A stretch of DNA of 63,333 nucleotides from Pseudolabrys sp. (GTDB taxonomy: Bacteria; Pseudomonadota; Alphaproteobacteria; Rhizobiales; Xanthobacteraceae), in the NCBI GenBank assembly GCA_025929185.1, contig JAICMO010000003.1, positions 1 to 63,333 on the forward strand, in the 5' to 3' direction. The notes beneath the pieces are model-generated. The model had not been told where the DNA came from and did no database searches. It saw only the letters and a program-made list of their open reading frames with translations. Shown here piece after piece: positions 42,093 to 51,531 of the stretch; the first letter of the stretch is position 1; each line of letters begins with the position of its first letter. The position numbers were made by a program, and so were the translations under genes.

Positions 42093-42416
42093 ATGGCCGC
42101 GACGCCGCGCCTCAAGCTTCCGCGGGAAGCCAAGAAAGGCGATATCATCGAGATCAAGACCTTGCTTCCGCACCCGATGGAGTCCGGACAGCGCAAGGGG
42201 AAGGACGGCAAGGTGATCCCGCGCAAGATCATCAACAAGTTTGTTTGCACGTTCAATGATAAGCCGGTGTTCACCGCCGGTCTTGAGCCCGCGGTCGCCG
42301 CCAATCCTTACCTGGAATTTTTCGCGAAGGTCGAGGAAAGCGGCACGTTCAAATTTACCTGGACGGACGACGACGGCACCGTGACGACTGCGGAGCAAAA
42401 GATCATCGTGACGTGA
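42093..42416 (+). CDS. soxZ: thiosulfate oxidation carrier complex protein SoxZ
   Basis: EIKTLLPHPMESGQRKGKDGKVIPRKIINKFVCTFNDK. Confidence 0.95.
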   Translation: MAATPRLKLPREAKKGDIIEIKTLLPHPMESGQRKGKDGKVIPRKIINKFVCTFNDKPVFTAGLEPAVAANPYLEFFAKVEESGTFKFTWTDDDGTVTTAEQKIIVT

Positions 42417-42473
42417 GCGGTTAATGCCGCACGACAGGCATCCGGAAGACAACAAGAAAATCGGGAGGAATCG

Positions 42474-43739
42474 ATGAGGCAGGGGGGTATATTCGCCGCG
42501 GGCGCGGCATTCTTGATCGTCGCGGGCGCCTTCGTGCTTGCCGTTACCCCTGCGTCGTTCGCGCAGGCGAAAGAATTAGCTCCACTCGATACCAAAGGCG
42601 ACGCCTCGATCCGGCCGTGGAAGCGCTATGACAAGTGGCCCAAGCGCGACGAGTCTAAATTCAACACGCTTGCGAAAATCTCCTCGCCACCCGCGCCGAA
42701 AGAGCCCCGCAAGCTGTCCGGGCCGATCAAAGGCGATGCCGCCAACGGCGCAAAACTGGTTTCCAACCGCAAACGCGGCGGCTCTTGTCTCGCCTGTCAT
42801 GTGATGGGACCGGCGGGCGGTGCCAATCTTCCGGGCAATGTGGGACCGGACCTGTCTGAAATCGGAAATGCAAATCTGACGGACGAATTCCTGTTCAACT
42901 ACATTTACGACGCGCGTGTCTACAATCCGGAGACTGTCATGCCGCCGTGGGGCAGCCACGGCCTGTTCAACGATCAGGAAATCAGCGACATGGTCGCGTT
43001 CCTGAAAACGCTGAAGTCTCCGGCGGTATTCAAGACTGCACTCGACAATCCCGAGAAACGGCCTGCGCCGGTTGAAAAGCGCGCTAATCTTGACCCGATG
43101 GAAAATCCGGGCATGTGGGCGATCGACAAGGCGAAGGAGCTTTGGAGCAAGGTCGGCTCGACCGGCAAGTCCTGCGCCAGTTGCCACGGCAATCCCGCCA
43201 TGCAGTTCAAGGCTTGGGCATCGTCCCTGCCGAAATGGGAACCGCGGCTTAACAAGGTGCTGGGCGTGGAGGAATTCATTACGCGCCACGCGCGAGCGAC
43301 AACCGGCGCCGAGTACCTGATGGAGACCGACGACAATCGCGTCCTGTCGGTCTATCTGCACAATCTTGCAGAAGGCGTGCCGATCACGGTTGACGTTTCC
43401 AACGCCGCGGCCAAAGCCGCCTACAAGCGCGGTGAGGTGTTGGCCAACCGTAAACTCGGCCAGTTGAACTTTGCCTGCACCGATTGCCACGGCAAATCGG
43501 CCAACCACTGGATCCGCGGCCAATGGTTGGGGACATTGAAGGGCCAGTACGACCACTTCCCGACCTGGCGCACCAGCCAGCTCGTCATCTGGGACATTCG
43601 TCAGCGTTTCCAATGGTGCCAAGTCAATATTCGTGCTGACGAACTGCCACCCGATGCGAAGGAATACGGCGATCTCGAGCTTTACCTGGCAGCACAGAAC
43701 GACGGCCTTAAAGAGAACGTGCCGGGCATTCGTCACTAG
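42474..43739 (+). CDS. fused SoxX-SoxA c-type cytochrome
   Basis: N-terminal SoxX-like monoheme domain (GGSCLACH...GNVGPDLSEIG...YNPETVMPPWG) plus C-terminal SoxA-like domain (CASCHG; FACTDCHG; RFQWCQVNIRADELP...EYGDLELYL) in one 421 aa ORF with a signal peptide. Confidence 0.88.
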   Translation: MRQGGIFAAGAAFLIVAGAFVLAVTPASFAQAKELAPLDTKGDASIRPWKRYDKWPKRDESKFNTLAKISSPPAPKEPRKLSGPIKGDAANGAKLVSNRKRGGSCLACHVMGPAGGANLPGNVGPDLSEIGNANLTDEFLFNYIYDARVYNPETVMPPWGSHGLFNDQEISDMVAFLKTLKSPAVFKTALDNPEKRPAPVEKRANLDPMENPGMWAIDKAKELWSKVGSTGKSCASCHGNPAMQFKAWASSLPKWEPRLNKVLGVEEFITRHARATTGAEYLMETDDNRVLSVYLHNLAEGVPITVDVSNAAAKAAYKRGEVLANRKLGQLNFACTDCHGKSANHWIRGQWLGTLKGQYDHFPTWRTSQLVIWDIRQRFQWCQVNIRADELPPDAKEYGDLELYLAAQNDGLKENVPGIRH

Positions 43740-43797
43740 TCCGCCGGGCAAGGGCGTGCGTTCGCTTGTAGGTTTGCCGGTGTGAAGGGCAGGGCGG

Positions 43798-45483
43798 ATG
43801 ATTACGCGCCGTGAGTTTGTGGGAGTAGCGGCGGCCACTGCCACGTTGGCGGTGGGCGGCGGTTCCCTTACCCGCGCGCTGACCAAGCAGCGGCTTACCG
43901 AAGCGGAGTTGTTTAAATTCGACCCGCTCGGCAATGTGACGATCCTGCATGTCGCCGATCTGCACGCACAACTGCAACCGGTCTATTTTCGCGAACCGTC
44001 GATCAATCTCGGCATCGGCTCAAGCAAGGGCCTGGCGCCACATCTGACCGGGCGCGCGTTCCTTAAGCATTTCGGCATCAAGGAAAGGTCGCCGGCAGCT
44101 TACGCTTTGACATCGCTCGAATTCGCAGCGCTCGCCAGAGAGTACGGCCGCATGGGTGGGCTGGACCGCCTTGCAACAGCGCTCAAGCACGTCCGTGCCG
44201 AACGCGGCGAGGACAAGGTACTGTTTCTTGACGGCGGCGACAGTCTGCAAGGCTCGCTCGGCGCGAACCAAAGCAAAGGCCAAGATGTCCTCGACTGCAT
44301 GCGGCTGCTCAAGCCCGACGCCATGACCGGCCATTGGGAATTCACGTACGGCGAAACGCGCGTGAAGGAGATTGCCAAGTCCGTTCCGTTTCTTGCACTC
44401 AACGTGCGTGATACGGAGTGGAACGAGCCGGTTTTCGAGCCGATGAGGCTGTTCGAGAAAGGCGGCGTGAAGGTGGCCGTGCTTGGCCAGGCTTTTCCGT
44501 ACACGCCGATCGCGAACCCGGCCTGGATGATGCCGAATTGGTCCTTCGGCATTCGCGAGGACGACGTGCGCGCCAATGTCGAGAAGGCGCGCAAGAACGG
44601 GGCACAACTGATCGTATTGCTCTCGCACAACGGCTTTGATGTTGACCGCAAGCTGGCGTCACGCGTCGCAGGCATCGACGTGATCCTCACAGGACACACC
44701 CACGATGCGCTTCCTGAAGTCGTCAAGGTTGGCACGACGTTGCTGGTTGCGTCCGGCTGCGACGGGAAATTCCTTTCGCGGCTCGATCTCGATGTGCAAG
44801 GCGGACAGGTGAAGGATTTTCGCTACAAACTCATTCCTCTGTTTGCCGATGCAATCACGCCGGACAAAGAAATGACGCTGGCTATCGAAAAGGCGCGGGC
44901 GCCATATGCAAAAGAGCTCAGGCGCATTGTGGGCCACACGGAAACGCTGCTTTACCGACGCGGCAATTTCAACGGCACGTTCGACGACCTCATCTGCGCT
45001 GCAATCATGCAGGCACGCGATGCCGAAATCGCGCTCTCGCCCGGCTTTCGCTGGGGGACGAGCTTGCTGCCGGGGCAGACGATCACGGTCGAGGACATCC
45101 ATAACGTGACCGCCATCAGCTACCCGCAGGTCTATCGCACGACGATGACGGGCGAACGCCTGAAGGAGATTCTGGAGGACGTTGCCGACAATCTGTTCAA
45201 CCCCGATCCCTATTACCAGCAAGGCGGCGACATGGTCCGCTGTGGCGGCCTCGGTTATGCAATCGACGTTGGCAAGCCAGCCGGTCAGCGTATTTCGGCG
45301 ATGACTCACCGGAAATCAGGCAAGCCGATCGAGGCTGGCAAAAATTACGTCATCACCGGCTGGGCCAGCGTCAACCATGGCACCGAAGGTCCTCAGATAT
45401 GGGAACTGGTCGAGCGTTACGTGGCGGCGGAAAAAACTGTGCGGATGAAGCCCAATAGGTTGGTCACGATTTCCGGGGCCTGA
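43798..45483 (+). CDS. soxB: thiosulfohydrolase SoxB
   Basis: Tat motif ITRREFVG; HVADLHAQLQPVYFREPS, FLDGGDSLQGS, GHWEFTYG, LSHNGFDVD, GHTHDALP. Confidence 0.96.
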   Translation: MITRREFVGVAAATATLAVGGGSLTRALTKQRLTEAELFKFDPLGNVTILHVADLHAQLQPVYFREPSINLGIGSSKGLAPHLTGRAFLKHFGIKERSPAAYALTSLEFAALAREYGRMGGLDRLATALKHVRAERGEDKVLFLDGGDSLQGSLGANQSKGQDVLDCMRLLKPDAMTGHWEFTYGETRVKEIAKSVPFLALNVRDTEWNEPVFEPMRLFEKGGVKVAVLGQAFPYTPIANPAWMMPNWSFGIREDDVRANVEKARKNGAQLIVLLSHNGFDVDRKLASRVAGIDVILTGHTHDALPEVVKVGTTLLVASGCDGKFLSRLDLDVQGGQVKDFRYKLIPLFADAITPDKEMTLAIEKARAPYAKELRRIVGHTETLLYRRGNFNGTFDDLICAAIMQARDAEIALSPGFRWGTSLLPGQTITVEDIHNVTAISYPQVYRTTMTGERLKEILEDVADNLFNPDPYYQQGGDMVRCGGLGYAIDVGKPAGQRISAMTHRKSGKPIEAGKNYVITGWASVNHGTEGPQIWELVERYVAAEKTVRMKPNRLVTISGA

Positions 45484-45542
45484 GCCGCTTTGCGTGCACG
45501 CCGTCTTTCGCCTATGAAATTCTGCCCGAACTGGAAAAAGCC

Positions 45543-46529
45543 ATGCCTCGATTGAACTTGTCCGTCGCCGTCGGCGCTTACGATCGCACCCGTGCGCTTG
45601 TTGACGGCAGCGTGCAGATCGACGGTGTGCAGGCGACCTGCATGACGCTCTCGCCGGAGGAAATCTTCTTCCGTGCCTTTCGCCATGCCGAATTCGACAT
45701 TTGCGAATTGTCGCTGTCGAGTTTTACGGTCAAGACCGCGCAGGGCGGTGCACCTTACGTCGGCGTGCCGGCTTTCGTTTCGCGCATGTTTCGTCACAAC
45801 TCGATTTACGTGCGCACGGACCGCATCAAGAAGCCGGAAGACTTGAAGGGCAAAAAGGTCGGCCTGCCGGAATATCAATTGACCGCCAACGTGTGGGCGC
45901 GCGCCATCCTGCAGGACGATTATGGTGTGAAGGCATCGGACATCCACTGGATCCGCGGGGGCATCGAGGACGCCGACCGTCCGGAAAAGATAACGATCAA
46001 ATTGCCGGCGGATGTGAAGCTCGAGAACGCGCCGCGCGGCAAGACAATTTCCACGCTGCTCGCGGATGGCGCCATCGACGCGTTCATGGCGCCACGTCCG
46101 CCCTCGCTGCCGGAGAACACGCCGAATGTCGGGTGGCTCTTTTCCGACCCCGCCGCCGCTGCGCAGGATTACTTCAAACGTACTGGCATTTTTCCGATCA
46201 TGCACATCGTCGGCGTGCGGCGTGAGCTTGCGGAAAAGCATCCATGGTTACCCGGCGCGGTATACAAGGCCTTCGAGCAATCGAAGACGGCGGCGCTTGA
46301 ATTGCTCGCTGATACTTCGGCGGCAAAAGTGACGCTGCCGTTTGTCGAGGAGCGGCTGAAAGAGGCGCGCGAATTAATGGGCGAAGATTTCTGGCCCTAC
46401 GGCTTCGATGCCAATCGCAAAACGTTGGAGACTTTCCTGCGACACCACCATGCGCAGGGGCTTTCGCCCCGGCTGGTAAAGCCGGAAGAACTTTTCCATC
46501 CAGGCACGCACGAATCTTTCAAGCTCTAG
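45543..46529 (+). CDS. 4,5-dihydroxyphthalate decarboxylase-like / ABC-type substrate-binding protein
   Basis: YDRTRALVDGSVQIDGVQ, EFDICELSLSSF, GIFPIMHIVGVRREL; periplasmic-binding-like fold. Confidence 0.8.
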   Translation: MPRLNLSVAVGAYDRTRALVDGSVQIDGVQATCMTLSPEEIFFRAFRHAEFDICELSLSSFTVKTAQGGAPYVGVPAFVSRMFRHNSIYVRTDRIKKPEDLKGKKVGLPEYQLTANVWARAILQDDYGVKASDIHWIRGGIEDADRPEKITIKLPADVKLENAPRGKTISTLLADGAIDAFMAPRPPSLPENTPNVGWLFSDPAAAAQDYFKRTGIFPIMHIVGVRRELAEKHPWLPGAVYKAFEQSKTAALELLADTSAAKVTLPFVEERLKEARELMGEDFWPYGFDANRKTLETFLRHHHAQGLSPRLVKPEELFHPGTHESFKL

Positions 46530-46547
46530 CCTCGAAATGGAGGGCCG

Positions 46548-47306
46548 ATGAAGAGCCTGTCAGGATCGATCACCTTATGCGCCATGGTAACTAGCATGTC
46601 CGTGTCAGCCACTGAAATCCATGTCATGAGCGGCGGCGCACCAAAGGAAGTCTTCGCGCACCTCACGCCGGAATTCGAGAAGCAGACCGGACACAACGTC
46701 AAATTCACTTATGCCGTCATCACCGAGTTGCGCCAGAAAATTGCGGCCGGCGAGAAGGCCGATGTCCTGGTCATGCCGATGCCGGTGCTCGATCAACTTG
46801 CCAAGGAAAACAAATTGCGCGCCGACAGTCGCGCCACATTTGGCACGGTCGGCATCAGCGTGGTGGTGAAGGAGGGCTCGCCCAAGCCGGACATTTCGAC
46901 CAAAGAGAAATTCCGGGAGGCGATGCTCGCCGCAAAATCGGTGGTGCACGCGACACCCGGCAAAACGCCGAGCGGCACGCACATGGGCAAAGTGATGGAG
47001 CAACTCGGCATTGCCGAGGCTATGGCCAAGAAGGTCATGCACAAGCCGGCGCTCGACGGCGGGGTGCAACTCGTTTCGGCCGGACAGGCCGATATCGGCA
47101 TCTATCCGGCGAGCGAAGTTGCGACCGTCAAGGGGCTGACGATCGTCGGCTCGCTGCCCGCGGGCATCGACTTCACCATCGTCTACGGCGGGGCTGCAAC
47201 GGCAGGCAGCGCCGCGGGAGATGCCGCCGCAGCCTTCGTGACGTTCATGGCTGGTCCGGAAAACCGCGGCGTCTGGAAGGAGGCGGGCTTCGAGCCGCCG
47301 AAGTAA
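46548..47306 (+). CDS. ModA-like substrate-binding protein
   Basis: Signal-like N-terminus; MSGGAPKEVFAHLTPEFEKQTGHNV, TPSGTHMGKVMEQLGI, QADIGIYPASEV. Confidence 0.85.
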   Translation: MKSLSGSITLCAMVTSMSVSATEIHVMSGGAPKEVFAHLTPEFEKQTGHNVKFTYAVITELRQKIAAGEKADVLVMPMPVLDQLAKENKLRADSRATFGTVGISVVVKEGSPKPDISTKEKFREAMLAAKSVVHATPGKTPSGTHMGKVMEQLGIAEAMAKKVMHKPALDGGVQLVSAGQADIGIYPASEVATVKGLTIVGSLPAGIDFTIVYGGAATAGSAAGDAAAAFVTFMAGPENRGVWKEAGFEPPK

Positions 47307-47313
47307 GCGCGCC

Positions 47314-48108
47314 TCAAGTCCGCTTGATGGCGTCAAGGCCACCGAGGCGGCCGATCGCCGCATTTGCGCCGATTGCGAGCACGAACAGCACGATGAGCAT
47401 TGCGTACATTCGCGGCATGTCGAAGGTGCTGTAGGCCTGGATAATGAGGAAGCCGATGCCTTTGTTGGAAAGCTTCGTTTCGGCCAGCAACGTGCCGATC
47501 AGCGCAAAGCCGAAGCCTAGCCGCACGCCATTGATGATCGGGTGGCGCATCGCCGGCAGATAGATTTTCCGCACCATTTGGGCGGTGGTGGCGCGGAAGC
47601 TTTTGCCGACACGGATCAGCACGGTGTCTATCTGCCGCATGCCGGCGGCGACATTGAGCGCGATCGGAAAGAAGCAGGACAGGGTCCCGAGGGCGATTTT
47701 CGATTCAGAACCCACGCCGAACCACATGATCATCACCGGAAAAAAGATGATCTTCGGAGTCGGGCCAAGGTAATAAAGATAGGGTTCAAACGCCTTTGCC
47801 AAAAAACGGTTGCCGCCGAGCAACAGTCCCACCGCGATCCCGCTGAAACCGCCGATCAGCAGCGCGATCCCGATTTCTCCGGCGGTGACACCGAGATTGT
47901 AATAGTAACCGCCGTCGGACAGCAGGCTGCCCAGCGCGCGCGCAATCCGGACGAGCGAGGGCACCACATCGCGATAGAGCAGGCCGGAGCGCGCCAGCAG
48001 TTCCCAAATCGCCAGCAGCGCCAGCACCAACACAATGCGCAACAGCGTAACCGGGCTAAGCAGCGGCCCTGCAGCGCTCGTGCGCGTCAATCGACCGGTC
48101 TTAACCAT
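47314..48108 (-). CDS. ABC transporter permease (SsuC/TauC-like)
   Basis: Multiple TM segments; ALNVAAGMRQIDTVLIRVGKSF inner-membrane EAA-like loop. Confidence 0.9.
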   Translation of the reverse strand: MVKTGRLTRTSAAGPLLSPVTLLRIVLVLALLAIWELLARSGLLYRDVVPSLVRIARALGSLLSDGGYYYNLGVTAGEIGIALLIGGFSGIAVGLLLGGNRFLAKAFEPYLYYLGPTPKIIFFPVMIMWFGVGSESKIALGTLSCFFPIALNVAAGMRQIDTVLIRVGKSFRATTAQMVRKIYLPAMRHPIINGVRLGFGFALIGTLLAETKLSNKGIGFLIIQAYSTFDMPRMYAMLIVLFVLAIGANAAIGRLGGLDAIKRT

Positions 48109-48866
48109 CGCTCGACTTGCTCCAGCGCCATGAAGAAACATACGCTGACAAGGATCACGAAGCAGATTGCAGCATAAGTGCCGCCGAGATCATAACGCTC
48201 GGCAAGGTCGTTGATGAGCTGGCCGAGCCCGCCGAAATTGATCAGAAATTCGGTACCGACGATGTTGATGAGGGCGAAGACAAGCCCAAGCCGCACGCCG
48301 ACGAAAATGGTCGGCATCGCGGCGGGAAACAGGATTTTCCGGAACTGTTGGCTGCCGGTGAGATTGAAACTGCGCCCGACGTTCACCAGCACGCGGCGCG
48401 TGCCCGATATGCCTTCGATCGTCTTCAGGATCACCGGCGGCAGGCCGGAGACGAAGCCCATCATGATGATGGTCCAGGCGTTGCGGCCGAATATCACCAT
48501 GAAGAGCGGATAGGCGAGGACAAACGGCGCCGATGCAAGCGCCGCCACCCACGTCTCGCAGGCTTGCTGCAAGAGGCGGACGCGATGCATCAAGACGCCA
48601 ATGCCGACGCCGCAAACCGTGATCATGACACCCGCAACGAGGCATTCGCCGACGGTGTAGAAGAAGCGATGGACGATGTGCTCTTCGAGGAAAAGCCGAG
48701 CGAAACTCGCCGCAATCTCCGATGGTGGCGGCACGATGAATTGGCTGATCCAGCCGATGCGGATGATCGCTTCGGCCAGCAGTAGGGCAAGGATAACGGT
48801 GGCGAGCCCCACCAGGCGAGGCAAATACGCGCTCGCCGCGCGCGGGCGGGAAACGACCGTTGTCAT
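48087..48866 (-). CDS. ABC transporter permease (SsuC/TauC-like)
   Basis: TM segments; EGISGTRRVLVNVGRSFNLTGSQQFRKILFPAAMPTIFVG. Confidence 0.9.
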   Translation of the reverse strand: MTTVVSRPRAASAYLPRLVGLATVILALLLAEAIIRIGWISQFIVPPPSEIAASFARLFLEEHIVHRFFYTVGECLVAGVMITVCGVGIGVLMHRVRLLQQACETWVAALASAPFVLAYPLFMVIFGRNAWTIIMMGFVSGLPPVILKTIEGISGTRRVLVNVGRSFNLTGSQQFRKILFPAAMPTIFVGVRLGLVFALINIVGTEFLINFGGLGQLINDLAERYDLGGTYAAICFVILVSVCFFMALEQVERWLRPVD

Positions 48867-49696
48867 GCCGTTCCGCTCCCACGTTGCAAGGCGTGCTTTT
48901 CCTCGTCACGCAGGCCGCGGTTCGCTTCTTCCCGCAGATCGTTCCAAATTTGCGCGACATAGCGGCCGAAGGCTTCGCTGCCGACAATTTCCGAGGTGCG
49001 GGGACGCGGCAAATCGATATCGACAATCCGCTTCACCTTGCCGGGCCGGTAGGTCATCACCAGGATGCGGTCCGACATCTGCACGGCCTCGGTGATGTTG
49101 TGGGTGATGAGCAGGGTCGTCTGCTTGATCTGCTGCTGGATTTGCAAAACCTTGTCGCCGAGTAAAAGCCGCGTTTGCTCGTCAAGCGCCGCGAAGGGCT
49201 CATCCATCAGCAAAATCTTCGGCTCGGAAGCGAGCGTTCGCGCGAGCGACACGCGCTGGCGCATGCCACCGGACAACTCGCCCGGAAATCGGTTCTCGAA
49301 ACCGTCGAGGCCAACCATGGAAATGAAATGCCGCGCTCGCTCGCTGCGCTTTTCCTTCGGCATGCCGATGAGCTCGAGCGGAAAGGCGACGTTGTCGCGC
49401 ACGGTACGCCAAGGAAAGGTGGACTCTTCCTGAAACACCATCCCAATCGACTTATGCGGACCGGAAACGGTTTCGCCGCCAACCCTGACTTCGCCTTGAT
49501 GGTTCCCGAGTAGGCCGCCGATCACATTGAACAATGTCGACTTGCCGCAGCCGGAGGGGCCGATCACCGACAGGAATTCACCTTGTTTTACCGTAAGGGA
49601 AACATCGTCTACCGCTGTAATCGAGCCTTCCGCCGTGTCGAAGCGGACCGAAACAGCGTCCACCTTCAGAAGGGCGCTATCGGACACGGCCGGCAT
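48863..49696 (-). CDS. ABC transporter ATP-binding protein (SsuB/TauB-like)
   Basis: GPSGCGKSTL, LSGGMRQRVSLARTL, LLMDEPFAALDEQTR. Confidence 0.95.
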   Translation of the reverse strand: MPAVSDSALLKVDAVSVRFDTAEGSITAVDDVSLTVKQGEFLSVIGPSGCGKSTLFNVIGGLLGNHQGEVRVGGETVSGPHKSIGMVFQEESTFPWRTVRDNVAFPLELIGMPKEKRSERARHFISMVGLDGFENRFPGELSGGMRQRVSLARTLASEPKILLMDEPFAALDEQTRLLLGDKVLQIQQQIKQTTLLITHNITEAVQMSDRILVMTYRPGKVKRIVDIDLPRPRTSEIVGSEAFGRYVAQIWNDLREEANRGLRDEEKHALQRGSGTA

Positions 49697-51479
49697 CTCC
49701 GTCGCCTTTGCGCGTCATGGCCGCGGTTGTGGCGGCGGTGTAGCCGGGCTCGACCCAGACATCGATGACCGCCACGGCGCCGCTTTCGACGGCGGCAATG
49801 GCTTCGGCAAAGGTCGCCTTCAGATCGGCGATCGCCTTCACAGGGCCGTACCCTTGCGCGCCTTGCGCGCGTGCCATTGCTGCGAGATCGATGTCCGGCT
49901 CGGAAATCCGTTGGCCAATCCACCGATTTTCGACCGGCCGATTTCGCACGCGCGCGACGCGCTCCTGGTGCAGTTCATCGTTGAAAAAGGAGCGGTTGTT
50001 GGCGATCACCATCAACAGCGGAATGTGGTAGTGCGCCGCGGTCCACAGCGCGGTGACGCCCATCAGGAAATCGCCGTCGCCACAGACGGCGATCGGCAAG
50101 CGGCCGGAGCCTTTCAGCGCCAGCGCCGCTCCCACCGAAATGCCGGGGCCGCCACCGACGCCGCCGCCGCCATCGCTCCCAAGGTAGGACAGCGGATGAT
50201 CGAAGGCCCAACTGCTGCCGTTCCACGACAGCGAGACATGGGTCAGTGATGTCGGCCGGTTGCCGACCGCCTCGCGCAGAGCCGCGGCCATGTGATCAAC
50301 CGTAAGTCTGTCGCCGGCCGGCCGCGGAAATTCCTTGCCTCGCCTCTCGGCTGTTCGCGCCTTGCGTTGGCCGAGCGCTTCCAACAAAACCGGCACAGCC
50401 ACGTCGGGCTCGCAGTCGATGAACACATCGACGGGCGGAAGGCCCTGGTAATCCATGCTCCAGCCGTTGTGCAGCCGATGATCGACCGAAACCTGCACGG
50501 TTTTGGCGGTGACGTTGCCGATGGCTTTGAAGGTTCCGGCCGGGTCGAGCCAGTCGAGGCTGAGAATAACGTCGGCCGAGCGGATTGCTTCCGCCGCCTC
50601 CGGCGCGAGCACCGTACCGCCGGGCGCGCCGACATGCAGGTAATGCGAGGTCGGGAACGAAGCGGCGATCTTGAGATCGGTGACGACACCGGCATTAAGC
50701 CGCTCCGCGAGCATCACTCGGTCGTTCCACGCCTTCTCGCTGCGGGAGCAACGGCCAGCCAGGATGACCGGACGTTTGGCGTTGCCGATCAAATCGGACG
50801 CGGCTTCGATGCTTTGTGCGTTTGCCGCCCCTGCGATCGACGGCATGAAACGCTGCGCCTCAAGCGGCGGCGCGGGCTCGGCGAGCTTCTCCTCCTGCAT
50901 TCCGGCATCGAGATTGACGTAAGTTGGCCCGCACGGCGCGGTGTTCGCGATCCAGCCAGCGCGCAGAATGGCCTCGCGCGCCGCCGCCGGTGACGCCGGT
51001 TGATCATCCCATTTGGTGAAACCGCGCACGAGCGCGCCCTGATCGCGTGCGGTATGGATCCAGTCGATCCATGGGCGCCGTTTAACCGCATCGACCGGGC
51101 CGGTAGCGCCAAGGATCACCATCGGCATGCGATCACACCAGGCATTGAAGATCGCCATCGCGCCGTGCATCAAGCCGACGTTCGAATGGACGGCGGCAGC
51201 CATCGCTTTGCCGGTGACCTTGGCATATCCGTGCGCGATCGCGATCGCGCTCTCCTCGTGCAGGCAGAGCAGCATCTGCGGCCGCTCGTTGCCGAGATAA
51301 TTCACCAGACTATCGTGCAGCCCGCGGTAGCTCGCACCCGGATTGAGCGCGATATACGGAATGTCGAGCGCGCGCAGCGCATCCGCTGCGACGTCGCTGC
51401 CGAACTGGACCGCATTCACGCCCGCCGGTACAGGGCGGTCGAGCTTCGCAGTCGGCACAGCAGACTTGGGATTGGACAA
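49677..51479 (-). CDS. thiamine diphosphate-dependent carboligase/decarboxylase-like enzyme
   Basis: 600 aa; catalytic Glu region LCLHEESAIAIAHGYAKVTGK; ThDP motif CGDGDFLMGVTALWTAAHYHIPLLMVIANN. Confidence 0.92.
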   Translation of the reverse strand: MSNPKSAVPTAKLDRPVPAGVNAVQFGSDVAADALRALDIPYIALNPGASYRGLHDSLVNYLGNERPQMLLCLHEESAIAIAHGYAKVTGKAMAAAVHSNVGLMHGAMAIFNAWCDRMPMVILGATGPVDAVKRRPWIDWIHTARDQGALVRGFTKWDDQPASPAAAREAILRAGWIANTAPCGPTYVNLDAGMQEEKLAEPAPPLEAQRFMPSIAGAANAQSIEAASDLIGNAKRPVILAGRCSRSEKAWNDRVMLAERLNAGVVTDLKIAASFPTSHYLHVGAPGGTVLAPEAAEAIRSADVILSLDWLDPAGTFKAIGNVTAKTVQVSVDHRLHNGWSMDYQGLPPVDVFIDCEPDVAVPVLLEALGQRKARTAERRGKEFPRPAGDRLTVDHMAAALREAVGNRPTSLTHVSLSWNGSSWAFDHPLSYLGSDGGGGVGGGPGISVGAALALKGSGRLPIAVCGDGDFLMGVTALWTAAHYHIPLLMVIANNRSFFNDELHQERVARVRNRPVENRWIGQRISEPDIDLAAMARAQGAQGYGPVKAIADLKATFAEAIAAVESGAVAVIDVWVEPGYTAATTAAMTRKGDGDAGRVR

Positions 51480-51531
51480 GGGATCGGCTTTCGTCTGGAA
51501 GCCCGGCGGGCGTTGGCCGCATCCAACCGGA

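Noticed and set aside
45543-46529. Literal assignment as 4,5-dihydroxyphthalate decarboxylase (phthalate pathway)
   Set aside because: No other phthalate catabolic genes in the window and the protein looks like a periplasmic-binding fold; treated as SBP-like.
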